A stretch of DNA of 64,000 nt. Source: Jackrogersella multiformis (taxonomy: Eukaryota > Ascomycota > Sordariomycetes > Xylariales > Hypoxylaceae). Shown here in pieces: positions 49,706 through 60,449 of this stretch. The notes under the pieces are model-generated. The model searched no databases and had not been told where the DNA came from. It saw only the letters and a program-made list of their open reading frames with translations. The DNA lies in contig CADCXD010000005.1 of the NCBI GenBank assembly GCA_902806575.1, forward strand, positions 3,968,001 through 4,032,000, read 5' to 3'. Both the position numbers and the translations under genes were made by a program. Numbering within the stretch: position 1 is the first letter of the stretch; each line of letters opens with the position of its first letter.

Positions 49706-50711
49706 AACAAACCAAAAAAAGAACATTCGTGGAGGATCAGGTCGGTCTGGGGTATGTGATTCTCAGGAAGGAATACCTTAAGGTGCAAAGGGTTCGAACA
49801 TGGAGGGCTCTCTTCTCTTGCCAGTCCCATCTTGTTACCAGCCCACGAGATCGCCTTGTAGGCTTCGGCCTAGGTTCAGCTATTATGAATGCAAGCACGC
49901 AAAAGCCCAGCCCTCTGTTTTCAGTCGCGGTGTGCCCATATCCCTAAGGGGGTGACTGGACACGTGTAAAGACAGGTGTGGGTTGGCTTACTAGCCCACC
50001 AAATCGCCACGAGGAAATTTGAGAACCTAGGCCATACAAACGATCAGCCAGTTGAGTAGTTAGGGCTTAAGTAGCTAGACGCTATAGGGTAAGGAAGCTG
50101 GTATGCTACCCAGTCTTAGCATACTTGGGTACTTTCTACCCCAATGGGCAGGGCACACGAGACTTAGGTATACCCCTAATCGCAATGATGATGATATACA
50201 CATAGGCCATCTAATGTAGACATTCCCTAAGCATGATTTTTTTTTTAAAGATGTAGGCCACCTACGTATCGTTGAATGACCCTGTCAATCCTATAATCCG
50301 AGGAAAACGCCAAATAATTAAGCGCTGTCCGCAGTACAAAGATGATAAACCCCGTATATGACAGCCCAGAAGATTTGGGAGTATCGACACGGATTTGGCT
50401 GTTTGGGGTAATAGCAAATTTGTTCGGATTGCCTTTTTGGGTAGCTTCAATGGCAGGTATGCAAAGCAGAGGAAGCATCGTCAGCCAATTAGCTTCTAGA
50501 AGAAGGGCCATAAGTTTTAGGTAGATGATGCGGGACGCCTAGAATGAACCGTCCCTTGTTAGATTCTTTCACGCAAACCCCGTACACAAACTCACCAGTG
50601 ATAGCCCAACCTGAATCTGGTGCCCATTTACCCACCCGGGTCCGAATAGGGGTTGCCATCCATTCATGCAACGATGGCCAGGTCTCATACCCCTATCGAT
50701 GGTCATGGAAT
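49706..50711. other. Intergenic between convergent genes, no gene seen
   Basis: It holds the 3' flanks of the E2 and NAD kinase genes. Short open frames here lack family character. Confidence 0.5.
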
Positions 50712-52118
50712 TCATTTCCCCTCGCCAAAGGGATAGTTGAACTTGAGCAGACCGATCAGTCCGCCAACCCATCCGTCGTCGTCCTCGGCGATGCCATCTC
50801 GCTCGCCATCGGCTTTAATAGGAGACCGAATGACGCAAGGCACCCCTCCGGCCCAGCCGCCATCAGGGGTACGGCCGACAGCCTCTCCCTCGACACGGAT
50901 CTCCATTCCAATGGTTACCCCGGCCCTGCGCTTGCCGTCGATGCTGACTTCGAGCTCACGTCCGCGATTCTTCTCGCTCAACTTCAGGACAACCTTGGTG
51001 TTCAGGGGAAGGCCAAGGGGTCGGAAACTGAGGCTGCGTGGACAGATCGGGGTGATCAGCAGCGTCTTAACCAAGGGGTGCATGATGATGCCGCCGGCGG
51101 ATAGCGAATAAGCCGTAGATCCTGTCGGCGTACTGATCAGGATCCCGTCGGCTACCGCCTCTGTCAAGAAGTGATTGTTGACGTAGACGTCGATGATGGC
51201 AAGGTGGGGATTTGGGCCACGATGGATAACCAACTCATTCACGGCATGGAACTGCCGGGATCCAAGCTCGTCCTCTACTCCGCCTACGCGGGATCGGCTA
51301 GGAGGTATCCGCGGGATCGGCTGCTGCGGCTCGGCAGTCGAGGTCGGCATGAGCTGCTCATTCATATTCACACCCGTAGCATCGTATACTCCAACCTTGA
51401 GCCGATTACGCAGGAGAATCTTGCTGGAACGAGTGAGCCCCATACTCTTTCCACGAACGCCCTCCCATTTGCTATGAATGTGGTCGTCGTCCCCGTCAGG
51501 CCGGCCGTTAGCAGCGACCTGGGTATGGGGGCCTTGCAAGTCGGACACGGCAACGCGACTACCGCTCATGTATACCTCGCGCCAGGCGCGCTTGTATTCT
51601 TCGAACTTCCACTCACCCAGGAAGCCCAAAGACCCCATGCTAAAGGACAATATCGGAGGTACGGACGCTTGGAGGCTAAACAGGCTAGCTGCGCGCAAGA
51701 TGGTTCCGTCGCCGCCCAAGGTAGTCACAAGGTCTATCTTTTGGGGGAACTGGGCCGGGTCGGAGGTGTATATGGGGAAAGGTAGCGACTCGTGGATGGT
51801 AGATGCGACTCGATGTTCGAAGACGAGGTTCAGGTTGGGATACTCGCTGTGGATGTGATTCGCGAAGGAGGCGGCGGAAAGGCTGACCTTTGGGGCATGG
51901 AGCTTCGACATGATCATGATGTTCCGCGGAGGCTCCGGCCATTGTAGAGAGAGCAACGAAGACGTCGAACTCTCCTTGTACTTGGGGAAGATGCGGTCGG
52001 GAAGAGTCGCGGCATCGAGGATCTCACGAAGACAGCGAGTAGATGAGAACGGTCGTACGCTTGACGGGCATCGCGTGAGTAGACTTGGATAGCCACGAGG
52101 AATTCTCGGCCGAGACAT
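50712..52118 (-). CDS. POS5: Mitochondrial NAD(H) kinase (Pos5-like)
   Basis: Phosphorylates NAD(H) to NADP(H) using ATP. Single exon, 468 aa from the ATG at 52118; the frame is open further upstream but without an ATG. The N-terminus is Arg/Ser/Pro-rich with no acids (MSRPRIPRGYPSLLTR), typical of a mitochondrial presequence. The kinase motif GGDGT is at residues 135-139, followed by FSMGSLGFLGEW. NELVIHRGPNPHLAIIDVYV and the NAD-binding segment DGILISTPTGSTAYSLSAGG are in the C-terminal beta-domain. There is a family-unusual hydrophilic insert of about 60 residues (TGVNMNEQLMPTSTAEP and neighbours). The symbol is by family resemblance to the yeast mitochondrial enzyme. Tail-to-tail with the E2 gene. 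Confidence 0.9.
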   Translation of the reverse strand: MSRPRIPRGYPSLLTRCPSSVRPFSSTRCLREILDAATLPDRIFPKYKESSTSSLLSLQWPEPPRNIMIMSKLHAPKVSLSAASFANHIHSEYPNLNLVFEHRVASTIHESLPFPIYTSDPAQFPQKIDLVTTLGGDGTILRAASLFSLQASVPPILSFSMGSLGFLGEWKFEEYKRAWREVYMSGSRVAVSDLQGPHTQVAANGRPDGDDDHIHSKWEGVRGKSMGLTRSSKILLRNRLKVGVYDATGVNMNEQLMPTSTAEPQQPIPRIPPSRSRVGGVEDELGSRQFHAVNELVIHRGPNPHLAIIDVYVNNHFLTEAVADGILISTPTGSTAYSLSAGGIIMHPLVKTLLITPICPRSLSFRPLGLPLNTKVVLKLSEKNRGRELEVSIDGKRRAGVTIGMEIRVEGEAVGRTPDGGWAGGVPCVIRSPIKADGERDGIAEDDDGWVGGLIGLLKFNYPFGEGK

Positions 52119-52424
52119 ATTTCTACTCGGTTCCCTAGATATCTGGAGAAAAAGGAGAAAAAGGAGAAAAGGGAAAGGAAAGGAAAGGAAAGATCCCAGT
52201 CCCCTCCTCCTATAGCTAACTTCAACTGCTACAGTTATCGCCTGCGACGAGTCGCGCTTCGGGACAATGCGAGACAATATAGGGGCGAACGAACGGGATA
52301 TCCAGTGCGGTAATGAATCGCATGGCTCGAATATGTCTGACAGGTTGATAATGTAAGATCAAGATAAAAAGGCAAACGAAGTACATATAACACTCCTGAG
52401 ATCAGTCCTCGTGTCTAGCTTCCA

Positions 52425-52472
52425 ATATCCAATATCCAATATCAAATATCAAATATCAAATATCAAATATAT
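52425..52472. repeat. 7-bp tandem repeat, CCAATAT units grading into CAAATAT units
   Basis: Three CCAATAT-like copies are followed by four CAAATAT copies, a short minisatellite that appears to have changed one base and then expanded further. Confidence 0.85.
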
Positions 52473-52850
52473 CAGAAAGATCGCGAATACTCTTAATCTG
52501 CTAATTCACCCCATGATATATTAGCCATTATATCTCACCTCTCGTACAGATGTAGGGACAGATGTAGGGTTCCAAGGTTGTTATTTTTTCCCTCGGGTTC
52601 TTTTTCTTTAGTGTTGTTGGGTATTAGGGCAAGATGAAGCAGCTTCGAAAATAATTAGTAAAGGTGAAAAGGATTAAAAAAATAGGTAAGCAAATAAAAA
52701 CAAAACACCCAGTACCGGACCGTCTCCACACTGTATCTTACACACAGTATGTACCCACATTATGTACGTCATCTTACGTGCAGGTATTGAATTATTAGGT
52801 ACTTAGGTACCTAGGTATTGTAAAGGCTTCGGAGTATGCTTAAAGGAGGA

Positions 52851-53026
52851 TTTAATATTATAATATCCGTTCCCGAAAATATATATAAAAAACTTTTATA
52901 AAAATATTAATTAATATTAATAATTATTTAAATATATATTTAAATAATAATACTTTTATAATAATAATTTTATAATAATAATTTTATAATAATAACATTA
53001 AGTAAATATTATATTATAATATTAAA
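52851..53026. repeat. AT-only island with matching inverted ends
   Basis: The left end TTTAATATTATAATAT (52851-52866) is the exact reverse complement of the right end at 53011-53026. The core is TAATAATTTTA-type tandem DNA. The end motif is itself nearly palindromic, so the match is less telling than its length suggests. It could be a small decayed element or simple low-complexity sequence. Confidence 0.4.
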
Positions 53027-53392
53027 CTTGCCACTACTTAGGTACCAAGGTACGGTACCGACCAAGTACGTAAAACGAAACTATTCGGCCCGCTAATCGT
53101 CCAAATAGGTAACTATACCAGTCCGTCCAGTTAAAGTCAGTTTAGTCACTTAAGTCATAAATACCTAAGTAGGTAGTTAAGTCAATCTCTCTTTAGGTAC
53201 CTACTTAGGTCGATAAGCATATATAAGTCTAAGTGATCGTATAAGGATGAATCGGTCCTCTCCAACTTAAGAGACCTTTAAGAAGACAGACAAAAATTCA
53301 AATAAATTAAATTCTCAACTCGGTACGAGTCTTCGTAACAATAAGAATAATAATCTTCATCATAATAATAAAATTGGAAAAAAGCCAACACC

Positions 53393-54576
53393 ATGGCTGA
53401 TTCGACCACCAAATCGATCCTCAATGTCGGCGTCATTGGTTACGGGTATGACTTCCACTCATAACTCCTCGGGATGCTGATACTATTACTCACCTGCCCT
53501 CTAGATTATCCGCCACCATCTTCCACATCCCATTCATTACCGCCACGCCCTCCTTCAAGCTTCATTCCATCCTGCAGCGTAACCCTAACCAGGCAGCATC
53601 GTCAGCCCCTCGTGACCATCCCGATGTGAAGCACTTCAAGTCTTTGGACCAATTCCTCGCCGACGCGGATCTTGACGTTGTAGTCATCACCACGCCCCCT
53701 CAGACGCACTTCCCCCTCGCCCAGCAGGCGCTGCAGGCGGAGAAGCACATCCTCGTCGAAAAGCCATTCGTGCCGAGCGTGGCCGAGGCCGAGGTCCTCG
53801 TCGACCTGGCGAGGGAGAAGGGCCGCTTGGTCTGCGTGTACCAGAACCGCCGATGGGATAGCGACTTCTTGACCGTCCGTAAGCTGCTAGCCGGCGGCAG
53901 CACGCTGGGTCGGATCGTCGAGTTCGAGACGCACTTTGACCGCTTCCGGCTGGAGAAACCCACGAGCTGGAAGGGCTCGCTGGGGATGGACCAGGGAGGC
54001 TCGGCGCTCTATGACCTGGGCACCCATCTTATCGACCAGGTGTACGCCTTGTTCGGCATGCCGCGGGCCGTGTTCGCCACCCTCACCAGCCAGCGGGACG
54101 GCCTGTTCTTGGGGCCGCAGAACCCGGATCTGGAGCCCGATAGTTTCACCGTGCAGCTGTTTTATGACAGCGGACTCGTCGCCTTCGTACGCTCCGCCGT
54201 CGTGAGCGCCGAGACGCGGCAGCCGAGGTTCTGGATCAGGGGCACCAAGGGCAGCTACCATAAGGCAGGCCTGGATACGCAGGAACCTCAACTCAAGTCG
54301 GGGATGAAGACGAGCGACGCCAACTTCGCGCGCGAGAGCCCAGAGTGGAACGGGAAACTTACCCTCGTCGGCGACAACGGCAGCATGCAGGAGCAGGACT
54401 GCCCGAACGTTGAGCCCGAAACCTACAGCAAGCTCTACGAGCTTTTCGGCGAGGCTCTTGTTAAAAATTCCGAACAAGACGTACCCGTACCAGCTTCGCA
54501 GGCAAGGGATGTTCTGCGGATCATTGAAGCTATTAAGGAGAGTGCAAGGAATCAGCGTGTGGTTGAGTTGTCTTAA
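53393..54576 (+). CDS. Gfo/Idh/MocA family NAD(P)-dependent oxidoreductase
   Basis: Exons 53393-53445 and 53505-54576 give 374 aa. The intron lies inside the Rossmann loop: VGVIGYG joins LSATIFHIPF. The family signature EKPFVPSVAEAEVLV (the Lys of EKP is catalytic) is present, preceded by DVVVITTPPQTHFPLAQQAL. DLGTHLIDQVYALFG carries the conserved histidine. The C-terminal domain has the usual substrate beta-sheet (SFTVQLFYDSGLVAFVRSA). Sugar or inositol dehydrogenase-type activity is likely (YdgJ/xylose-dehydrogenase-like relatives), but the substrate cannot be told. The second exon is markedly GC-richer than its surroundings, a codon-bias sign of steady expression or of different descent. 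Confidence 0.92.
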
Positions 54577-55438
54577 GAAGACGCCTTTTAAAATAATAAT
54601 AATAATAAATCTACTGAAGATATCAGACTTCATCCGACATTTCGCATAACATTAGCATATCATCTGATGCTTAAATCGGCTCATTACTCTGGTCACGAGT
54701 ATTCCCTTAAGAGGATATAATAAGATGATATGAATTCACTCACATCAGTAATGAACAAAATCTCACCATCGCGCGATTCGGAAATTTAGTGAACCTCAGG
54801 ACTGGTAAAAAACAAGGAATGCTTATTACTACAAATAGCTAACTTATGACAGCATCGACCTTTTCGGCGGGAAAAGGAAGAAAGAAAAGGCAACCTATAT
54901 TTACTCCTAGGATTGCGCCATACTGCGACAAGCGTATGAACCACACCTCAAGATGTCGTACTGAACCCGTAGACTTCGGGGTGGGCGATTTTCACTAGCG
55001 ACAGTGACCTGCTGAGGTAACAACTCATCAAACTCTAGTAACAGGTCATTCAAGCTAGACATGTCGGAGCATAGCCTGTTACTTTATTTAGCGAGCATTG
55101 GTCTGCCCTTCTTTGGGGCTAGATATTGCAGCTTGAACTACCGCGCCAACTCGCTACAGGAACGGGACCAGTGAAAAGTGTGCTGAGTGTAGAGTAGAGC
55201 TTAGCATTTCATGTTACCGTGCGCCGCTATGCAAGATCATCAGTCTGACCCAGAACTCCTATCCCATATGTACACATTCTCCATGGTATCATTGAATAGT
55301 CTATCGACATTGGTATCCGGCCTAAAACCCACATTATATCCTCGTCATTACTTTTATCGATTCGTATACGGCGTTCATGTCGACAGTCTTTCACAGGAGT
55401 CCCCTCTCGATTAACAAGTAGGATCACGCAAAATTCAA
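54577..55438. other. Intergenic between convergent genes, no gene seen
   Basis: A TAA/AAT microsatellite of a few units lies near 54591-54607. The rest is unremarkable. Confidence 0.5.
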
Positions 55439-56924
55439 CTAACGACGAGAGAGTGCCCGGAGGGTCCCAATCATGGAGTTCAACATCAACCCGAACGCGC
55501 CAAGCATGACGAAGATTTTGATAAATTCCCACCAATACTGGGTTCGGACTTCGGTCTCGATATGCCCCTTTATGCCTGCACCGTTTTCCGGGAACCGGCC
55601 TGTGGAAACGTACTGTTCGAGCAAGGCATCCTTCTCGTACCATCTTTCGCGAAGCCACCCGTCGAACAGCTCCTGGTTGTCCAAAGGTATGTCGGCCAGC
55701 GCAAACCGCCTCCAGTAAAAGTTCACCGACTTGGGAGGTCGGCCCTGAAAGTAAGTGCTCGACAGGGTGAAGTAGGATTCGCCGTATTTTCCCCGGCTGG
55801 CGAACATATTAGCTGGTTAACGCTCGCAGCAAAAGCCAAGCGATATAGTGGATGGTAAATAGTAAATAATAAATAGTAAATAGTAAAAAGCAACTACTCA
55901 CGGGACTCCTTCGTAGGCCACGGTGCAGTCATACACGTAGTCCACCGTCCCCTTGAGCTCGTTGAGACAGAAAAACATGCCGGTACTTCGAGGTAGCATC
56001 AAATGCTCCGTATCCCGGATGCCCGCCTTGGCAGCCCACTGAGCGGATTTGATTCGACCATTCGAAGATAAGTTGGTACCTTCAGGGAAAAGGAGCAGCC
56101 ACATGGGGTTCAGATAGCGTTCGCCATCGGGATCCATATGCCGCATCTTGAGCTTGCTAAGCCTGTGAGCTAGGCGCGGTTGATCGACGGCCATCTTGCG
56201 AGACATGAATATGAAGCCAAGAAACATGCAGCCTGGCCCGATGACGGGAATCCATTTCAAGGATTCCTTCAAGATGATGTAGATGTGGCCGTGCATGTGA
56301 GGGTTGTTCGTATACCCAACCCACCATAGATAGAGCCAGTCGGTATAAATCTGCGGCAAAAAAACCATTCTTGTCAGCCACTTACGTTCGTCGACGTGGA
56401 TGGTCAATCTAGCTCAGACCTGGTGGTTGGCGACCATGACCATACGCTCGGGGAAAGCGCATTTGACCCTGCCGTCCGGCGTCAAACTGAACTGCCCGGC
56501 AACAGAGGAATCGCCGCTTATTCTTATAACTGTCGGTGCCCACCATTGGGTCATAGTGGTGATCAACAGGCCAAAGGAGGCTTTTGTCAAGGACATGTAG
56601 GCGTAGTAGAAGTCGTGGCTGAGATAGTAGATCGGGGCACCGATGATCTGAGTGATGTGTACGCTACAGACATGTCAGAACGAGCTATCGTCTCCCCGTC
56701 ATGACCAGCGAACAACGAGAGGAGCCATACGTCAGACAACCGCTTGCAAAGTATATCAGGACCGAGACGGCACGAAGGAATGACCTAAAACGGCCATATT
56801 TAGCCTTGCCGGCGGGGTGAGCGACGTTCGGATCTAGGGCCGGATCGGCAACGGCGGCTGTCAACTTCGGTTCTGGGTCGTTGTCGGGAGGCGGCAGACG
56901 GCGCCGCAGCTCGGTGGTGGCCAT
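55439..56924 (-). CDS. Membrane lysophospholipid acyltransferase (AGPAT/LPLAT family, Cst26/lysocardiolipin-type)
   Basis: Transfers an acyl group from acyl-CoA to a lysophospholipid at ER membranes. Minus-strand exons 56731-56924, 56420-56663, 55902-56350 and 55439-55796 give 414 aa. The active-site HX4D is His145/Asp150 in NHQIYTDW, created exactly at an exon junction. The second motif FPEGT is at 234-238. Membrane segments lie at about 48-66 (FLRAVSVLIYFASGCLTV), at about 72-90 and near the C-terminus (WEFIKIFVMLGAFGLMLNSM). The intron at 55797-55901 contains a TAGTAAATA tandem repeat. Close to the yeast Cst26/Psi1 and lysocardiolipin acyltransferase group by motif and length. Confidence 0.9.
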
Positions 56925-58714
56925 AGTGGCACGAAGCGACGGCACAGCAGAGAGCGAATGACAAGGATCAATGAGATGATGAGACGGGACGGGTCGGGAC
57001 GGATTGGATCGGATCGCAGGAGACACGATGTAAGTTCGTGAGGTTGAGGATATGGCTAATTGAGTTGGTAGTATCGAGAAGCTCGAGCCTGAGCCTGGGC
57101 TTGCGTCTAAGAAGTATCGCAGCCGGATGTCACGAGCGCAGGTGGGTTAGGGTTTGCCTCGGCATGTTAGTGGGAAGACGGACAAAGAACTAGTACAGAA
57201 ACGGGAGGGGGGGGGAAAGGTAGACTGAAGAATGGAGAATTAGAGATAGAGATAGAGATAGACAGTAGACAGTAGACAGTAGACAATGGAGAATGGAGAG
57301 GCGGAGAAGGATGCCTAACAGTCGGTCGATGTTGTGGTTATGTAGTTGAGATTCTCGGATTCCGTATTGAGTCCGATGTTGCTGACTCTCACAGTTGGGA
57401 GTCGGAGTTGGAGCTGAAGTTGGATTTATGCAACGTGGATCACATGCTCGAAATGTGAGGGCTACCTGAAGGACGAACTACCTAGATAGGTATAACATAA
57501 CAGGGAAGAATAGAATCGAAAGGGAAAAGGGACAACGATGTTTGAGAAATTAATTATTCACCGGCACTTCCTGAGAGTAGAGGAAGATAGTTGATACGCC
57601 GTCAGTATCCAAGATCCATACTGCTGCATTGTAGGTATCGTGGCATTTTCAACAGTCGTGGAAATACTGTACATTGCAGGTTGTGGTTTGTGATAATATG
57701 TGGTAGGTATGTGATATATCTAAGTGAATACACAAAGTGGGTACCTATAGGCAGATACTACCTTAGGTTGGTAAGACTAGGAAGGTAGGAAGGTAGGATG
57801 ATGAGTGAGTTGTGACCAGGTGGCTAATACCTACCTAGGTAAGCCAGGGATAAGCTTGAAGTTCGAGGCTAGGTAACTCAAAAGGATGTCACCACTAATA
57901 GGCAATGTTTAATAATGATGGCGATGACGACACGTGCTAAATACTGGTTCCTTCCAAGTCTATCTATCTACCTTAGGTAGGTATGTAGATAGTAGGTAGG
58001 TATCTATAAGCTAATCAGTCGATTACCTATAGGCAAGTGCATATATCTCTTAAATACATAAGCCCTGATCGATGATCTCTCTTTCCCCACTCTTGCCATG
58101 ATGACTTACCTCTATACATGCCTAGGTAGATTGTGTACCTAGGTAGGTAGGCATGTATGTATATATAGGGACACGGGCACACTTTTGCTAGGTGTTCGAA
58201 AAAGGAAGAATCACAGGTGCCTACCATAGATAAGTACCTAGGGATGTAGGTCAGGCAGCCAGGTATGAATCAGGCACCCCATGACGAAGAGTACCTAGGT
58301 AGGTATATAGTAGTAAATGGGAATTTATAAGCCCGACAGATCCGTGGATGCCTCGGGACATTGTCGGAAGGAAACCCAGCTTAGCCACATAGCTTGTGGC
58401 TGAAATACTATATCTATACGGAAAGGTACTACCTAGCTGTGGCGTCAGCTCATATCCTTCCAAGCTTCTAAGGTTCCATCTCTACCAAAGTATTACCTAC
58501 GTGTACATATGCAGTGCAGATTTACAATAATCCCATTACCTTGGGCAAGTACCTAGGTAGATATAGATATACTGTAGATATATCTACATCTCACCTAGGT
58601 ATACAAAGCAGATCGAGAAATATATAATTCCAAAATACGCCATGCCCTCTGTAATTGGCATATGACACATGACATACATATGACATATTACTCCCGACCA
58701 TCTGAGTCGTGACA
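56925..58714. other. 1.8-kb divergent intergenic region with tandem repeats
   Basis: Tandem GAGATA then GACAGTA units lie at about 57244-57285, and a CCTAGG-type cluster spans 57480-58600 (copies near 57825-57845, 57965-58015, 58115-58160, 58285-58305 and 58550-58600). It holds the promoters of the acyltransferase and lipid-droplet hydrolase genes. No gene seen. Confidence 0.6.
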
Positions 58715-59805
58715 ATGGCGGCCCCCCATTTTCTAGCATATCCTCCAAGGCCGCTCGGCAACGACGACGATGGCAATGGCGCGCTCGGCGGGTTGCATCC
58801 CCGTGACATCCTCGTCTTTTTCGTGCCTGGAAACCCGGGGCTCGTTGACTACTACGAGCCGTTCCTGTCGGCTCTCCGAGGGCTCCTAGATGAGACGGCA
58901 TCGCTGCGGCGCGCCCGCTTTCACGTCTACGGGCAGGATCTCGCGGGTTTCCGAGACGACGACCATGAGCCGTTCACGGCGGCGAGGAAACCCCACGATC
59001 TCGAGCATCAGATCGAGTATACGCTCGCCGCGCTGGGCCGGCTGCGCGTCGAGTCGGGGTCGCGCAAGGGGCTCCCGTACGACGAGGTCCTGCTCATCGG
59101 CCACTCCGTAGGTTCGTACATCGCCCTCGAGCTCTTCCACCGGCTGCTCCGGGACCCGGGCTCGGCCTCGCACCTGAATCTCACCTCCGGCGTCCTTCTG
59201 TTCCCCACCATCCACCACATCTCGAGCTCTCCGAGTGGTCAGAAGCTCGACCTGCTACGCCGGACGCCGGTGCTCGGCGACAACGCGCACCGCGTCGCGG
59301 GTACGCTCCTGCACCTCCTCCCGCGCGGCGCCCTCCATTGGATCGTGCGCAATGTCATGAGATTCCCGGCCCGCGCGGCGGAAGTAACGACGCGGTGGCT
59401 CAAGAGCCGGGACGGCGTGTGGCAGGCGCTGCACATGGGCATGGACGAGATGAAGGTGATCGGAGAGGACCGCTGGGACGAAGAGCTATGGGAGATCGCC
59501 CACGACGCCGAGGCTCACGATAAAGTAGTGCCCAAGTTCTTCTTTTTCTTCGGCAAGCACGATCACTGGGTGGCCACTCACTACCGAGACGAGTTCATCC
59601 GGACGAGGGAGAAGCAGGTCGACCGCACGAGGTTGATAGTTGACGAAGGCAACATCCCACACGCCTTCTGCATACGTAAGTAAATAGCATTATATCCCTG
59701 GCCTTTATATACGAAGCAATGAAGCTAACATGCGTCACAGATGACAGCTTAGCCGTCGCGGAAAAGGTCAGCACATGGATTAACCAGATGCATGTTGAGG
59801 GTTGA
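58715..59805 (+). CDS. Lipid-droplet-associated alpha/beta hydrolase (LDAH, DUF2305)
   Basis: Serine hydrolase fold of the lipid-droplet family. Exons 58715-59675 and 59741-59805 give 341 aa; 58715 is the first ATG of the frame. The oxyanion-side loop FFVPGNPGLVDYYEPF (residues 35-50) is diagnostic, and the nucleophile is Ser131 in GHSVGSYIALE. FGKHDHWVATHYRDEF carries the likely acid, and the catalytic His is supplied by IPHAFCIHDSLAVAEKV across the last intron. A mid-protein hydrophobic hairpin (GALHWIVRNVMRFPARAA) may bind droplets. It is strongly GC-rich, in contrast with its flanks. Likely role in sterol ester or triacylglycerol turnover. Confidence 0.9.
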
Positions 59806-60449
59806 GATGCGAGGGCTCAACTGGCGCGGTGGCATTCCCTCTTCAGACGAGTGATAGAAATAAACGAGTTCAATTTCCTGGGTTACCTAGACCTATCTGG
59901 ATACTATATATGGAGTACGGAGTCGTGAAGATTCTGCAAGAATATGAGCCATGTAAAGTTAGACGCATATTGATCTAGGTCGACGTTAATAATATTGACG
60001 AAATCAACAGCTCACACGGGCAGTCGACCAATTCCACTGTACTATACACATAGGGACCCCGGAGATTACTGAAACAGATAACCAGGGCTACTTAAAATCT
60101 CGACGCTTGACACCCCAAATTACAATGTCTAATACATGAACACCTGCATTATATACAATTACAACGAATAAGTTACAATAACACGCCGTGGTCCTCATCA
60201 AGTGGAATTCTATCAATACATCGATCCAGACTTGCTTGAAGATTTGTAATATCCTTTTCTATCGATGCGAGCAGTTATTATCCTAGAGGTCTAATACTGG
60301 ATTCATTGAAGCCTTGTCAACCGATGCCTGGAGCTCTCCATCTCTGATGAGGCTCTCGAAGAAACCAATTAATTGGCCGAACTGCATCAATATGACTGCT
60401 TCGATACCGCATATTTGAAAAGGATATTCAACCCCGTCGCACCAATTCC
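59806..60449. other. Intergenic between convergent genes, no gene seen
   Basis: 3' flanks of the LDAH and GH72 genes. The minus-strand frame 60283-60504 has no family character. Confidence 0.5.

Larger units (their letters stand above)
52119..53392. other. Intergenic with tandem repeats and an AT-only island
   Basis: It contains (GGAAA)n at about 52164-52190 (5' side of the NAD kinase), tandem CCAATAT/CAAATAT units at 52425-52472, CCTAGGTA repeats at about 52795-52815, 53035-53055 and 53160-53210, and the AT-only island 52851-53026. It also carries the promoters of two divergent genes. Confidence 0.6.

Noticed and set aside
50544..51111. Plus-strand frames across the NAD kinase 3' half
   Set aside because: Antisense shadows of the kinase exon, caused by its GC-rich codons.
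51171..51858. 204- and 126-codon plus-strand frames
   Set aside because: Antisense shadows of the NAD kinase; the minus strand carries GGDGT and the other kinase motifs.
52277..52277. Longer NAD kinase start at 52277
   Set aside because: The codon there is TTG; the first ATG in frame is at 52118, which also gives a mitochondrial-type presequence.
53887..54633. 248-codon minus-strand frame
   Set aside because: Antisense shadow of the Gfo/Idh gene, whose EKP motif and conserved His are on the plus strand.
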